This document shows, piece after piece, positions 54,127 through 62,479 of a stretch of DNA of 64,000 bases (position 1 is its first letter; every line of letters starts with the position of its first letter). This stretch comes from Pseudomonas sp. GD04091 (GTDB lineage Bacteria; Pseudomonadota; Gammaproteobacteria; Pseudomonadales; Pseudomonadaceae): NCBI RefSeq assembly GCF_029836165.1, contig NZ_JAOEBG010000008.1:124001-188000 (forward strand). The letters run 5' to 3'. The position numbers and the translations under genes are program-made. Under the pieces are notes generated by a model. The model was given only the letters and a program-made list of their open reading frames with translations, made no database searches and was not told the origin of the DNA.

Positions 54127-55713
54127 ATGTTTGGTTCCAACGACGACAAAAAAGCGCCGGCCGCGGCTGGCGAGAAGAAAGGCCTGTTCAGCTGGTTCCG
54201 CAAGAAGCCGGAGCAACCTGTCGCCGAACAGCCGCACGCCCCTCAACCGCCCGTCGAGGCGCCGGTGGTACAGCAGCCTCCCGTCGAGCAGCCCGCTCCG
54301 CTGGCCGAGGCACCCCAGCCTGCGCCGGCAAGCGTGCAGATCGAGCCTGAGCCGGTTGCTGCGCAGGCGGTGCAGCCCACCCAAGTGGTCGAAGCAACTC
54401 GGCCCGTGCCGATGGAAGCCCCGGTCGAGCCTGCCCCGGTGGCCGAGGCTGAGCCCGTTGTTCATGTACAAGCCCCGCAGCCCCCTGTGGGAGCGGGCTT
54501 GCTCGCGAATGCGGCTGACCTGCCGACAGTCGAGGTCGAGCCAACGCCAGCTACCCCCGTGAGCAACCTGGTGCTGCCGGTTGCGGAAGAGCCGGTTGCA
54601 CTGGTGCCGGACCTCGAACCCAAGGCGCCGCCGGTCATCCCCGAGCGTCCGGCCCCTGAGATGGTGGTCCCCGAGCCTGCACCGGTGGTGGTTGCCCCTG
54701 TGGTCGAGCCTGAGCCCGCAGCGCCTGACGCTTCCGTTCCGACTGTCGTGGAACCCGACCCCGTCGTCGCCGAGCCCGCCAAGCAAGGCTTCTTTGCCCG
54801 CCTCAAGCAGGGCTTGTCCAAGACCAGCGCCAGCATCGGCGAGGGCATGGCCAGCCTGTTCCTTGGCAAGAAAGTCATCGACGACGACCTGCTCGACGAG
54901 ATCGAGACCCGCCTGCTGACCGCCGACGTCGGTGTCGAGGCGACCTCGACCATCGTCCAGAACCTCACGCAGAAGGTCGCCCGCAAGCAGTTGGCCGACG
55001 CCGACGCGCTGTACAAGTCGCTGCAGGATGAGCTGGCCGCGCTGCTGCGTCCGGTCGAGCAGCCGTTGAAGATCGAGGCCCAGAGCAAGCCCTACGTGAT
55101 CCTGGTGGTCGGCGTGAACGGCGCCGGCAAGACCACCACCATCGGCAAGCTGGCCAAGAAGCTGCAGCTCGAAGGCAAGAAGGTCATGCTCGCCGCCGGC
55201 GACACCTTCCGCGCTGCGGCGGTGGAGCAGTTGCAGGTGTGGGGCGAGCGCAACCAGATCCCGGTGATCGCCCAGCACACTGGCGCCGACTCGGCTTCGG
55301 TGATCTTCGACGCCGTGCAGGCCGCCAAGGCCCGTGGCGTCGATGTGCTGATCGCCGATACCGCCGGTCGTCTGCACACCAAGGACAACCTGATGGAAGA
55401 GCTGAAGAAGGTTCGTCGGGTGATCGGCAAACTTGACGCCGAGGCACCGCACGAGGTGCTGTTGGTACTCGATGCCGGCACCGGGCAGAACGCCATCAGC
55501 CAGGCCAAGTACTTCAACCAGAGCGTCGAACTGACCGGCCTGGCCCTGACCAAGCTGGACGGCACCGCCAAGGGTGGCGTCATCTTCGCCCTGGCCAAGC
55601 AGTTCAACATCCCGATCCGCTTCATTGGTGTGGGCGAAGGTATCGACGACCTGCGCACCTTCGAGGCCGAACCCTTCGTCAAGGCGCTGTTCGCCGAGCG
55701 GGAACCTTCATGA
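54127..55713 (+). CDS. ftsY: Signal recognition particle receptor FtsY
   Basis: SRP-receptor GTPase of 528 residues that docks ribosome-SRP complexes at the inner membrane. A short basic N-terminus ([15 protein letters not shown]) is followed by a long Pro/Glu/Ala-rich acidic region (about 30-215), then the NG core with helical N domain ([20 protein letters not shown]). GTPase motifs are [10 protein letters not shown] (from about 329), DTAGRL (411-416) and [10 protein letters not shown] (475-484). Residues about 119-132 are encoded by a REP-like repeat read in frame. The stop overlaps ftsE by four bases; ftsY-ftsE-ftsX form one operon, with rpoH next. Confidence 0.97.
   Translation: MFGSNDDKKAPAAAGEKKGLFSWFRKKPEQPVAEQPHAPQPPVEAPVVQQPPVEQPAPLAEAPQPAPASVQIEPEPVAAQAVQPTQVVEATRPVPMEAPVEPAPVAEAEPVVHVQAPQPPVGAGLLANAADLPTVEVEPTPATPVSNLVLPVAEEPVALVPDLEPKAPPVIPERPAPEMVVPEPAPVVVAPVVEPEPAAPDASVPTVVEPDPVVAEPAKQGFFARLKQGLSKTSASIGEGMASLFLGKKVIDDDLLDEIETRLLTADVGVEATSTIVQNLTQKVARKQLADADALYKSLQDELAALLRPVEQPLKIEAQSKPYVILVVGVNGAGKTTTIGKLAKKLQLEGKKVMLAAGDTFRAAAVEQLQVWGERNQIPVIAQHTGADSASVIFDAVQAAKARGVDVLIADTAGRLHTKDNLMEELKKVRRVIGKLDAEAPHEVLLVLDAGTGQNAISQAKYFNQSVELTGLALTKLDGTAKGGVIFALAKQFNIPIRFIGVGEGIDDLRTFEAEPFVKALFAEREPS
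54480..54514 (+). repeat. REP-like element inside the ftsY coding sequence
   Basis: CCTGTGGGAGCGGGCTTGCTCGCGAA is the REP arm found between genes at 33.3, 35.5 and 38.7 kb, here inside the acidic-linker part of ftsY. It is read in frame as [11 protein letters not shown], interrupting the Pro/Glu/Val pattern on both sides. Confidence 0.8.
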
Positions 55714-56381
55714 TCCGATTCGAACAGGTAGCCAAGCGCTATCCCAATGGCCATGTCGGCCTGCACGAACTGAGCTTCCGGGCGCGTCGTGGCGAGTTCC
55801 TGTTCGTCACCGGTCACTCCGGCGCCGGCAAGAGCACCCTGCTGCGCCTGCTGCTGGCCATGGAGCGTCCGACCAGCGGCAAGCTGCTGCTGGCCGGGCA
55901 GGACCTGGGCCAGATCAGCAACGCGCAGATTCCGTTCCTGCGGCGCCAGATCGGCGTGGTGTTCCAGAACCACCAACTGCTGTTCGATCGCACCGTGTTC
56001 AACAACATCGCGCTGCCGTTGCAGATCCTCGGGCTGTCCAAGGCCGAGATCGCCAAGCGCGTGGACTCGGCGCTGGAGCGCGTGTCGCTGAGCGACAAGG
56101 GCGAGCTGTTCCCGGCCGACCTGTCCACCGGCCAGCAGCAGCGGGTCGGCATCGCCCGCGCCATCGTCCACCAGCCGGCCCTGCTGCTGGCGGACGAACC
56201 CACCGGTAACCTCGACCCACGCCTGGCCGCCGAGATCATGGGCGTGTTCGAGGACATCAACCGCCTGGGCACCACCGTTTTGATCGCCAGTCACGACCTG
56301 GCGCTGATCGCGCGCATGCGCCACCGCATGCTGACGCTGCAACGCGGCCGCTTGATCGGCGATGGGGAGGCCGGGCAATGA
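55710..56381 (+). CDS. ftsE: Cell-division ABC ATPase FtsE
   Basis: ATPase of 223 residues that works with FtsX at the septum to activate peptidoglycan hydrolases. Walker A is GHSGAGKST (35-43), then [20 protein letters not shown], signature [14 protein letters not shown] (the STGQ form is usual for FtsE), Walker [13 protein letters not shown] and the switch His in IASHDLALI. It overlaps ftsY upstream and ftsX downstream by four bases each, so the three are translationally coupled. Confidence 0.96.
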   Translation: MIRFEQVAKRYPNGHVGLHELSFRARRGEFLFVTGHSGAGKSTLLRLLLAMERPTSGKLLLAGQDLGQISNAQIPFLRRQIGVVFQNHQLLFDRTVFNNIALPLQILGLSKAEIAKRVDSALERVSLSDKGELFPADLSTGQQQRVGIARAIVHQPALLLADEPTGNLDPRLAAEIMGVFEDINRLGTTVLIASHDLALIARMRHRMLTLQRGRLIGDGEAGQ

Positions 56382-57406
56382 GCACCACACGTACACCAAA
56401 GGTTTCCGAGCGCGTCGCGCCCAAGGCTGCCGATCCGCAGCAGCCCAGGAAAAAGCGCGGCGATCATGACGACGATGGCCCGGATTTTCGCACCTTGCTG
56501 CATGCCTGGCTGGAAAGCCACCGTGCCAGCCTGGCCGACAGCCTGCGTCGCCTGGGCAAGCAACCGATCGGCAGCTTCTTCACCTGCCTGGTGATGGCCG
56601 TGGCGCTGAGCATGCCCATGGGCCTGTCGCTGTTGTTGAAGAACGTCGAGAAGCTCGGCGGTTCGTGGCAGCGCGCGGCGCAGATTTCGCTCTATCTCAA
56701 GCTGGACGCCAGCAGCCGCGACGGCGAGGCCCTGCGCGACGAGATCAAGGGCATGCCAGGGGTTGCCGAGGCGCAATACGTCAGCCGCGAGCAGGCGTTG
56801 GAAGAGTTCCAGCAGCAGTCCGGGCTGGGCGAGGCCTTGCGCGAGTTGCCGGACAACCCGCTGCCGGGCGTGGTGGTAGTGACCCCGACCGAAGTCGACA
56901 AGCCGGCCCTCGAGGCGCTGCGCCAGCGTCTGTCCGAGCTGCCACGGGTCGAGGTGGCGCAGCTGGACCTGCTGTGGGTCGAGCGTCTGGCGGCGATACT
57001 CAAGCTGGGTGATCGTTTCGTCTTCGGTCTGGCGGTAATGCTGATTTCCGCGCTGCTGTTAGTAATCGGCAACACAATTCGTCTACATATTGAAAACCGC
57101 CGGGTGGAGATCGAAGTGATCAAGCTCGTCGGCGGCACCGACAGCTACGTGCGCCGGCCTTTCCTCTATATGGGCGCGCTCTATGGGCTGGGTGCCGGCG
57201 TGCTGGCCTGGGGCATCCTGGCGTTTGGCCTGAACTGGCTCAACGACGCGGTGGTCGGGCTTTCCGGCCTGTACGGCAGCGATTTCGCCCTGGGTGGCGT
57301 TCCTGCCTCGGACGGTCTGTCACTCTTGATCGGCGCGGTGCTGTTGGGGTATATCGGTGCATGGATCGCGGTCGCTCGTCACTTGAACGAGCTGGCGCCG
57401 CGATAA
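56378..57406 (+). CDS. ftsX: Cell-division ABC permease FtsX
   Basis: Membrane partner of FtsE, 342 residues. A charged N-terminal tail (KAADPQQPRKKRGDHDDDGP) is followed by the first helix (SFFTCLVMAVALSMPMGLSL). A periplasmic loop (about 95-205, with AAQISLYLKLDASSRDGEAL and VAEAQYVSREQALEEFQ) binds the hydrolase regulator. Three more helices follow (FVFGLAVMLISALLLVIGNT; MGALYGLGAGVLAWGILAFG; GLSLLIGAVLLGYIGAWIAV). It ends 110 bases before rpoH. The length matches the FtsX family. Confidence 0.96.
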   Translation: MSTTRTPKVSERVAPKAADPQQPRKKRGDHDDDGPDFRTLLHAWLESHRASLADSLRRLGKQPIGSFFTCLVMAVALSMPMGLSLLLKNVEKLGGSWQRAAQISLYLKLDASSRDGEALRDEIKGMPGVAEAQYVSREQALEEFQQQSGLGEALRELPDNPLPGVVVVTPTEVDKPALEALRQRLSELPRVEVAQLDLLWVERLAAILKLGDRFVFGLAVMLISALLLVIGNTIRLHIENRRVEIEVIKLVGGTDSYVRRPFLYMGALYGLGAGVLAWGILAFGLNWLNDAVVGLSGLYGSDFALGGVPASDGLSLLIGAVLLGYIGAWIAVARHLNELAPR

Positions 57407-57422
57407 TGTTTCTTGGCCAGTA

Positions 57423-57469
57423 TTGACAAATTTTTCATCATGGAACTTGTACAACGGTTTCTTGTCTAT
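57423..57469 (+). promoter_or_regulatory. rpoH promoter region with sigma-E (AlgU)-type promoter
   Basis: GGAACTT (57442-57448) followed after 16 bases by TCTAT (57465-57469) fits the sigma-E/AlgU consensus GAACTT-N16/17-TCTGA. It lies about 50 bases ahead of the rpoH ATG. A TTGACA at 57423-57428 may be the -35 of a second, housekeeping promoter. Envelope-stress control of rpoH is established in other gamma-proteobacteria. Confidence 0.7.
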
Positions 57470-57516
57470 GCTGGCAATGCCCAAAAGGCATGAGTCTGTA
57501 AGCCGGAGGTACTTGA

Positions 57517-58371
57517 ATGACCAATTCGTTGCAACCTGCCTATGCCCTGGTTCCCGGTGCAAACCTGGAAGCCTATGTGCACACGGTGAACAGCATTCCC
57601 CTGCTGACACCGGAGCAGGAGCGTGAACTGGCCGAGCGTCTCTACTACGAGCAGGATCTCGAGGCCGCTCGGCAAATGGTGATGGCCCACCTGCGTTTCG
57701 TTGTTCACATCGCCCGTAGCTATGCAGGCTACGGGCTGGCCCAGGCCGACCTGGTCCAGGAAGGCAACGTCGGCCTGATGAAGGCGGTAAAGCGTTTCAA
57801 CCCGGAAATGGGCGTGCGTCTGGTGTCCTTCGCGGTGCACTGGATCAAGGCCGAGATCCATGAGTTCATCCTGCGCAACTGGCGCATCGTCAAGGTGGCT
57901 ACCACCAAGGCCCAGCGCAAGTTGTTCTTCAACCTGCGCAGCCAGAAGAAGCGCCTGGCCTGGCTGAACAACGACGAAGTGCATCGCGTGGCCGAAAGCC
58001 TTGGCGTCGAGCCCCGTGAAGTGCGGGAGATGGAAAGCCGGTTGAGCGGTCAGGACATGGCCTTCGACCCGGCGGCGGAAGCCGACGACGACAGCGCCTT
58101 CCAGTCGCCTGCGCATTACCTGGAAGACCACCGTTACGACCCGGCCGTGCAGCTGGAGGACGCTGATTGGAGCGACAACTCCACCAGCAACCTGCATGAA
58201 GCGCTGCAAGGCCTGGATGATCGCAGTCGCGATATCCTCTACCAGCGCTGGCTGGCCGAGGAAAAGGCCACGCTGCATGAGCTGGCGGAAAAGTACAGCG
58301 TATCGGCTGAGCGCATTCGTCAGCTGGAGAAGAACGCGATGAACAAGGTCAAGGCACTGATTACGATCTGA
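57517..58371 (+). CDS. rpoH: Heat-shock sigma factor RpoH (sigma-32)
   Basis: Sigma factor of 284 residues directing transcription of heat-shock genes. Region 2 contains [20 protein letters not shown] then [19 protein letters not shown]. The family-specific RpoH box is QRKLFFNLR (133-141), and region 4 ends [23 protein letters not shown] 57517 follows GCCGGAGG. It has its own promoter region, and a strong terminator at 58392-58430. In the family, synthesis and stability respond to temperature through mRNA folding; the 5' region here is short and its folding was not computed. Confidence 0.97.
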   Translation: MTNSLQPAYALVPGANLEAYVHTVNSIPLLTPEQERELAERLYYEQDLEAARQMVMAHLRFVVHIARSYAGYGLAQADLVQEGNVGLMKAVKRFNPEMGVRLVSFAVHWIKAEIHEFILRNWRIVKVATTKAQRKLFFNLRSQKKRLAWLNNDEVHRVAESLGVEPREVREMESRLSGQDMAFDPAAEADDDSAFQSPAHYLEDHRYDPAVQLEDADWSDNSTSNLHEALQGLDDRSRDILYQRWLAEEKATLHELAEKYSVSAERIRQLEKNAMNKVKALITI

Positions 58372-58391
58372 TCGGCGCCCTGACTGGAGTG

Positions 58392-58430
58392 AAAAAGCCG
58401 CTGCTCTCGTAAGAGGCAGCGGCTTTTTTG
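58392..58430 (+). terminator. Intrinsic terminator after rpoH
   Basis: AAAAAGCCGCTGC...GCAGCGGCTTTTTT: 12-base stem with A-run before and T-run after. Confidence 0.92.
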
Positions 58431-58461
58431 TGTGCGGCGTGGCGGGGCGTGGGAGCGGGCC

Positions 58462-59172
58462 TCAAAGCCTGCGCGAAGCATCCAGCTGCATCAGGTAGCT
58501 CGGCCCACCCAGCTGGCTCATCTGCCGGCGAATCCACCCCGCCCGGCTGGCTACATAGGCGCTCGGCCGGCTGGCGCTCCACTTGATCGGGCTGGGCAGC
58601 ACCGCCGCGAGCTGTGCGGCCTGTTGTCGCGTCAGGCGGCTGGCATCGACGCCGAAGTGATAGCGCGCCGCTGCCTGGGCGCCGAACACGCCCTTGCCCC
58701 ACTCGGCGCTGTTCAGATAGACCTCGAGAATCCGCTCCTTCGACCAGAACAGTTCGATCAGCGCGGTGAACCAGGCTTCAAGCCCCTTGCGCAGCCAGCT
58801 GCGCCCGGACCACAGGAACAGATTCTTGGCCACCTGCTGGGTCAGCGTGCTGGCGCCGCGGACCTTGCCGCCGCGCTCGTTGTAGGCCAGTGCCGCCTGG
58901 ATCGCGGGGATGTCGAAACCCCAGTGGCTGGCGAACTTCTGGTCCTCGCCGGCGATCACCGCCACCTTGAGCTCGTCGGAAATGTCCTTCCACGGCGTCC
59001 AGTCGCGCTGCAGGTCGATGGGCTCGCCACTGAACCACGACTCCACCTTGCGCTCGACCATCAGCGCCGTCCCGGGTGGCGGCACCCAGCGCAGCACCAG
59101 CACCACGGCAATGCTGCCGGCAGCGAACCAGAGCAGGGCGCGGTAGAGGTGGCGGAGGAGGGATGACAGCAT
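58462..59172 (-). CDS. mtgA: Monofunctional biosynthetic peptidoglycan transglycosylase MtgA
   Basis: Membrane-anchored glycosyltransferase (family 51) of 236 residues that polymerises lipid II into glycan strands. An N-terminal helix (LLWFAAGSIAVVLVLRWV) is followed by the catalytic motif AGEDQKFASHWGFD (Glu 76), then RGASTLTQQVAKNLFLW, LIELFWSKERILEVYLNSAE and LAAVLPSPIKWS, all typical. The start is MLSSLLRHLY (59172); the open frame runs 49 codons further upstream into the DUF423 gene on the other strand. There is no transpeptidase domain. It is divergent from the DUF423 gene. Confidence 0.95.
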   Translation of the reverse strand: MLSSLLRHLYRALLWFAAGSIAVVLVLRWVPPPGTALMVERKVESWFSGEPIDLQRDWTPWKDISDELKVAVIAGEDQKFASHWGFDIPAIQAALAYNERGGKVRGASTLTQQVAKNLFLWSGRSWLRKGLEAWFTALIELFWSKERILEVYLNSAEWGKGVFGAQAAARYHFGVDASRLTRQQAAQLAAVLPSPIKWSASRPSAYVASRAGWIRRQMSQLGGPSYLMQLDASRRL

Positions 59173-59236
59173 GGTGATGGCTTGGCCGGACCGTTGGAAC
59201 GGGCCATTATACAGACCCCTCCCGAGGAGTCGTCCC

Positions 59237-59608
59237 ATGCTTCGCAGCTTCCTGATGCTCGCCGCGTTCTTCGGCTTTACCGGCGTAGCGCTCGGCGCCT
59301 TCGCCGCCCATGGCCTCAAGAGCCGACTCAGCGCCGATTACCTGGCAATCTTCCACACCGGGGTCACTTATCAACTGGTGCATGCCCTGGCGATCCTGGG
59401 TGTGGCCGTGTTGTCGGTGCACCTGCCCGGACGCCTGGTGGGCTGGGCCGGTGGTCTGTTCGCGACAGGGATCGTGCTGTTCTCCGGTAGCCTCTACGTG
59501 TTGACCCTCAGCGGCCTGGGCAAGCTCGGCATGATCACGCCCATTGGTGGCGCGTGCTTCCTCGCCGGCTGGCTGTGCCTGGGCCTGGCCGCCTGGCGCC
59601 TGGGCTGA
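59237..59608 (+). CDS. DUF423 membrane protein (YgdD-like)
   Basis: Small membrane protein of 123 residues with four hydrophobic helices. The N-terminal signature is LMLAAFFGFTGVALGAFAAH, followed by HGLKSRLSADYLAIFHTGVT with YQLVHALAILG, VLFSGSLYVLTLSGL and TPIGGACFLAGWLCLGLAAW. ATG 59237 is preceded by CCGAGGAG. Function unknown. It lies between divergent mtgA and thiS, as in related genomes from memory. Confidence 0.9.
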   Translation: MLRSFLMLAAFFGFTGVALGAFAAHGLKSRLSADYLAIFHTGVTYQLVHALAILGVAVLSVHLPGRLVGWAGGLFATGIVLFSGSLYVLTLSGLGKLGMITPIGGACFLAGWLCLGLAAWRLG

Positions 59609-59710
59609 CCGGTCGGTCCACAATCGCGACTAATGGCGCGCGCCGCCCTTGGGTTGCGGGGCTGATCGGGGCTAGAATGCGGGCCCCAAAGAACAATGGT
59701 GGCCGTGCGC

Positions 59711-59911
59711 ATGCGCATTCAACTGAACGGTGAACCTTACGAACTGCCCGAGGGCGAGAGCGTCGCGGCGCTGCTGGGCCGACTGGAACTGGCCGGTCGC
59801 CGGGTGGCGGTGGAACTGAACCTGGACATCGTGCCGCGCAGCCAGCACGAGAGCACGCAATTGAGCGACGGCGACCAGGTCGAAGTGGTTCATGCCATTG
59901 GCGGTGGTTGA
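59711..59911 (+). CDS. thiS: Sulfur-carrier protein ThiS
   Basis: Ubiquitin-like sulfur carrier of 66 residues for thiazole synthesis. It starts [18 protein letters not shown] and ends HAIGGG; the terminal glycine is adenylated and converted to thiocarboxylate, which delivers sulfur to ThiG. An in-frame ATG at 59696 would add five residues (MVAVR); the usual family start is the later ATG, although neither has a strong ribosome-binding site. It is followed after 53 bases by thiG. Confidence 0.93.
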   Translation: MRIQLNGEPYELPEGESVAALLGRLELAGRRVAVELNLDIVPRSQHESTQLSDGDQVEVVHAIGGG

Positions 59912-59964
59912 GCGCGTTCCGCCGATTCACCCGAAAGCCCCGTAACCTTTCCAGAGGAACATCG

Positions 59965-60777
59965 ATGAGCAACGTTCGAAGCGACAAGCCTTTCGTCCTG
60001 GCCGGGCGCACTTTCCAGTCGCGCCTGCTGGTCGGCACCGGCAAGTACCGTGATATGGAAGAAACCCGCCTGGCCACAGAGGCCTCGGGTGCCGAGATCG
60101 TCACCGTAGCCGTGCGTCGTACCAACCTCGGCCAGAATGCGGGCGAGCCGAACCTGCTCGACGTGCTGTCGCCCGACAAGTACACCATCCTGCCGAACAC
60201 CGCAGGCTGCTTCGATGCAGTCGAAGCGGTACGTACCTGCCGCCTGGCCCGTGAACTGCTCGATGGCTACAAGTCCCACGAGAGCCGGACGCTGGTGAAG
60301 CTGGAAGTGCTGGCCGACCAGAAGACCCTGTTCCCCAACGTGATCGAAACGCTCAAGGCCGCCGAAGTGCTGGTCAAGGACGGTTTCGACGTGATGGTCT
60401 ATACCAGCGACGACCCGATCATCGCCCGTCAACTGGCCGAAGTCGGCTGCATCGCGGTCATGCCGCTGGCCGGCTTGATCGGCACCGGTCTGGGGATCTG
60501 CAACCCGTACAACCTGCAGATCATCCTGGAAGAGTCCAAGGTGCCGGTGCTGGTCGATGCTGGTGTGGGCACCGCTTCCGACGCCACCATCGCCATGGAA
60601 ATGGGCTGCGAGGCCGTGCTGATGAACTCGGCCATCGCCCACGCCCAGCAGCCGGTCCTGATGGCCGAGGCCATGAAGCACGCCATCGTTGCCGGCCGCA
60701 TGGCATACCTCGCCGGACGTATGCCGAAGAAACTCTATGCCAGCGCGTCCTCGCCGCTGGAAGGTCTGATCAAGTAA
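59965..60777 (+). CDS. thiG: Thiazole synthase ThiG
   Basis: TIM-barrel enzyme of 270 residues that joins 1-deoxy-D-xylulose 5-phosphate, dehydroglycine and ThiS sulfur into the thiazole of thiamine. It has [33 protein letters not shown] and the Schiff-base lysine in [10 protein letters not shown] (Lys 112). [20 protein letters not shown] and [20 protein letters not shown] complete the phosphate-binding end. ATG 59965 follows AGAGGA. The family in proteobacteria uses ThiO or ThiH for dehydroglycine; neither is in this window. trmB follows after nine bases. Confidence 0.97.
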   Translation: MSNVRSDKPFVLAGRTFQSRLLVGTGKYRDMEETRLATEASGAEIVTVAVRRTNLGQNAGEPNLLDVLSPDKYTILPNTAGCFDAVEAVRTCRLARELLDGYKSHESRTLVKLEVLADQKTLFPNVIETLKAAEVLVKDGFDVMVYTSDDPIIARQLAEVGCIAVMPLAGLIGTGLGICNPYNLQIILEESKVPVLVDAGVGTASDATIAMEMGCEAVLMNSAIAHAQQPVLMAEAMKHAIVAGRMAYLAGRMPKKLYASASSPLEGLIK

Positions 60778-60786
60778 GAGCCCCTG

Positions 60787-61509
60787 ATGACTGAATCGCA
60801 AGAAACGCCGATCCCCGAAGACGGCGAAGCCCGTCCGCACCGCCGCATCAAGAGCTTCGTGATGCGCGCCGGGCGCATGACCGAAGGCCAGCAACGCGGC
60901 CTGGACCAGGGCGGTCCGCTGTTCATCCTGCCGCTGGCCGACAGCCCGGTGGACTACGACCAGGTGTTCGGCCGCTCGGCGCCGCGCACCCTGGAGATCG
61001 GCTTCGGCATGGGCCACTCGCTGCTGGAGATGGCCGCCGCCGCTCCTGAGCTGGATTTCATCGGTGTCGAAGTGCACCGTCCAGGTGTCGGCGCGCTGCT
61101 CAACGGCGTGCTGACCCAGGGCCTGAAGAACCTGCGGGTGTACGACTGCGACGCCATCGAGGTGCTCAACCGCTGCGTGGCCGACAATAGCCTCGATCGC
61201 CTGATGCTGTTCTTCCCAGATCCGTGGCACAAGGCCCGTCACCACAAGCGCCGCATCGTTCAGCCGGCTTTTGCCGAGCTGGTGCGCAGCAAGCTGAAAG
61301 TGGGTGGCGTGTTCCATATGGCCACTGATTGGGAGCCCTATGCCGAGCACATGCTTGAAGTCATGAACGTGGCACCGGGGTATCGCAACCAGGCGGCTGA
61401 TGGCACCTATGTGCCACGCCCGGAAGAGCGTCCGATCACCAAGTTCGAGCGCCGTGGTGAGCGCCTTGGGCATGGGGTGTGGGACCTGAAGTTCGAGAAG
61501 GTGGACTGA
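60787..61509 (+). CDS. trmB: tRNA (guanine-46-N7)-methyltransferase TrmB
   Basis: SAM-dependent enzyme of 240 residues that forms m7G46 in tRNA. Motifs are [19 protein letters not shown] (SAM site), [35 protein letters not shown] (catalytic FPDPWxKxxHxKRR) and the C-terminal [20 protein letters not shown]. It is the last gene of thiS-thiG-trmB, nine bases after thiG, and is followed by a strong terminator at 61558. Confidence 0.97.
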   Translation: MTESQETPIPEDGEARPHRRIKSFVMRAGRMTEGQQRGLDQGGPLFILPLADSPVDYDQVFGRSAPRTLEIGFGMGHSLLEMAAAAPELDFIGVEVHRPGVGALLNGVLTQGLKNLRVYDCDAIEVLNRCVADNSLDRLMLFFPDPWHKARHHKRRIVQPAFAELVRSKLKVGGVFHMATDWEPYAEHMLEVMNVAPGYRNQAADGTYVPRPEERPITKFERRGERLGHGVWDLKFEKVD

Positions 61510-61557
61510 GCGGAGTTCGTTCGGCGCTGCCCTTCAAGCCTGCGAAATTGCAGGTAC

Positions 61558-61591
61558 AAAAAAACCGCCTTGAGAAGGGCGGTTTTTTTTT
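61558..61591 (+). terminator. Intrinsic terminator after trmB
   Basis: AAAAAACCGCCTT/AAGGGCGGTTTTTT stem with GAG loop and nine T residues. Confidence 0.95.
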
Positions 61592-61634
61592 GCGGGCTTC
61601 GGGTTACGAATCCTCAGCCTGCGCATTTCAAGCG

Positions 61635-61650
61635 TCACTGGAGACCACCC
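61635..61650 (+). repeat. 16-bp direct repeat, copy 1
   Basis: TCACTGGAGACCACCC, identical to 61886-61901, which is 251 bases further on. It contains GGAGACC, which could act as a ribosome-binding or RNA-target site. Confidence 0.7.
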
Positions 61651-61769
61651 ACAAACGCGATACTAGGAGTACTTGTGGAGTGCGTCAATCACGGAAATAT
61701 CAGGCATCAAGTGTGACTGAGCAGGTAACAGCCTTGAATCTTTCGCTGTCGTAAGATTGCCCCGCTCTC

Positions 61770-61880
61770 ATGGGGGCATTTCCAGTGGCGGGCCGGGAAA
61801 CGAATTCGTTCTGTTGTCTCGGCCCCTTCGACGCGGCTTACGAACCGCGCCGGCAGAGTTTCGAAGGGCCATCCACCTAG
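61770..61880 (+). CDS. Possible 36-residue small ORF (weak)
   Basis: ATG 61770 to TAG 61880 in the gap after trmB. The peptide begins MGAFPVAGRE and ends FEGPST. There is no convincing ribosome-binding site (upstream TAAGATTGCCCCG). Codon use is mixed. It ends five bases before the second copy of the 16-bp repeat. Listed only because it lies in the small-ORF locus; it may be non-coding RNA instead. Confidence 0.2.
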   Translation: MGAFPVAGRETNSFCCLGPFDAAYEPRRQSFEGPST

Positions 61881-61885
61881 CCACT

Positions 61886-61901
61886 TCACTGGAGACCACC
61901 C
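61886..61901 (+). repeat. 16-bp direct repeat, copy 2
   Basis: TCACTGGAGACCACCC, identical to 61635-61650. Its GGAG lies ten bases before ATG 61905, the start of a 56-codon open frame (61905-62075) that overlaps the better-supported small gene at 61978. Confidence 0.7.
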
Positions 61902-61977
61902 TACATGATCTCCGAAGGCGCCGAAGTGCCGGTCAGGCGCTGGAAGATTGGCCCAGCCAACACGGAGGCCAAGGCAT

Positions 61978-62088
61978 ATGAAGCGTTTGCTGACTACGCT
62001 GAGCCGCGTCTGGAAGCTGATCCGGATCCTGATCGTTTTCAGGTCCGTCAGGGACTTCCTGCGCGATCACTTTGACGATGCCCGCTAA
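61978..62088 (+). CDS. Small basic amphipathic protein of 36 residues, unrecognised
   Basis: ATG 61978 is preceded by CGGAGGCC about ten bases upstream. The peptide (MKRLLTTLSRVWKLIRILIV, then a charged part ending FDDAR) has a basic amphipathic/hydrophobic first half and an acidic C-terminus, like small membrane-associated proteins. Most third codon positions are G or C, as in real genes here. A terminator-like hairpin follows 18 bases after the stop. A different frame from ATG 61905 (56 residues, MISEGAEVPVRRW...) overlaps it and might be a translated leader. No homologue recognised; function unknown. Confidence 0.5.
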   Translation: MKRLLTTLSRVWKLIRILIVFRSVRDFLRDHFDDAR

Positions 62089-62106
62089 GGGTTAGTCGGG
62101 TGAGGG

Positions 62107-62135
62107 GCCGTCCTGGCTCGCCAGGGCGGCTTTTA
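62107..62135 (+). terminator. Terminator-like hairpin after the small-ORF locus
   Basis: GCCGTCCTGG/CCAGGGCGGC stem with CTCG loop followed by TTTTA. It also separates the locus from the convergent DUF3392 gene. Confidence 0.75.
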
Positions 62136-62143
62136 GCAAGCGC

Positions 62144-62470
62144 TCATCCCCGCCGATCGGCCACCACGCCAATCAGCACCAGCACCACCAGCAGCACCGG
62201 CGCCAGTGCATAGTTGTTGAACTGTCCCAGCCCCTTGACGATCCACGGCGTCGCATAGATCAGTGCCGCGCCGCTGCCGATCATCACCAGCAGCGCCATG
62301 AACGGCACGCGCAGGGCTCCGGCCAAGCCACCCAGGCGTCCTTCCACCCAGCCCTTGATATCGGTGCCGAACAGCACCAGCAAGCAGCCCACCAGGGCCA
62401 GCGAGATCTCCGACAGGTTGCTGCGGCTCCAGCGGGAAACGGTCGAGAGCAGGTCAAGTACCAGGTCCAT
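62144..62470 (-). CDS. DUF3392 membrane protein
   Basis: Protein of 108 residues with three hydrophobic helices (ISLALVGCLLVLFGT, VPFMALLVMIGSGAALIYA, APVLLVVLVLIGVV). The family start is LDLLSTVSRWSRSNLSEISL and the middle has IKGWVEGRLGGLAGALRVPF. Found in gamma-proteobacteria with no known function. It follows hemW on the same strand after nine bases and ends close to the small-ORF terminator, so it is likely the last gene of the rdgB-hemW unit. Confidence 0.88.
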   Translation of the reverse strand: MDLVLDLLSTVSRWSRSNLSEISLALVGCLLVLFGTDIKGWVEGRLGGLAGALRVPFMALLVMIGSGAALIYATPWIVKGLGQFNNYALAPVLLVVLVLIGVVADRRG

Positions 62471-62479
62471 GGGTCATCC

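Noticed and set aside
54021..54350. 109-codon open frame overlapping the ftsY start
   Set aside because: Runs out of frame into ftsY and has no ribosome-binding site or domain.
53893..55452. Extension of the catalytic M16 gene to a 971-codon frame
   Set aside because: The extra N-terminal part is antisense to ftsY; the real start has a signal peptide at 53892.
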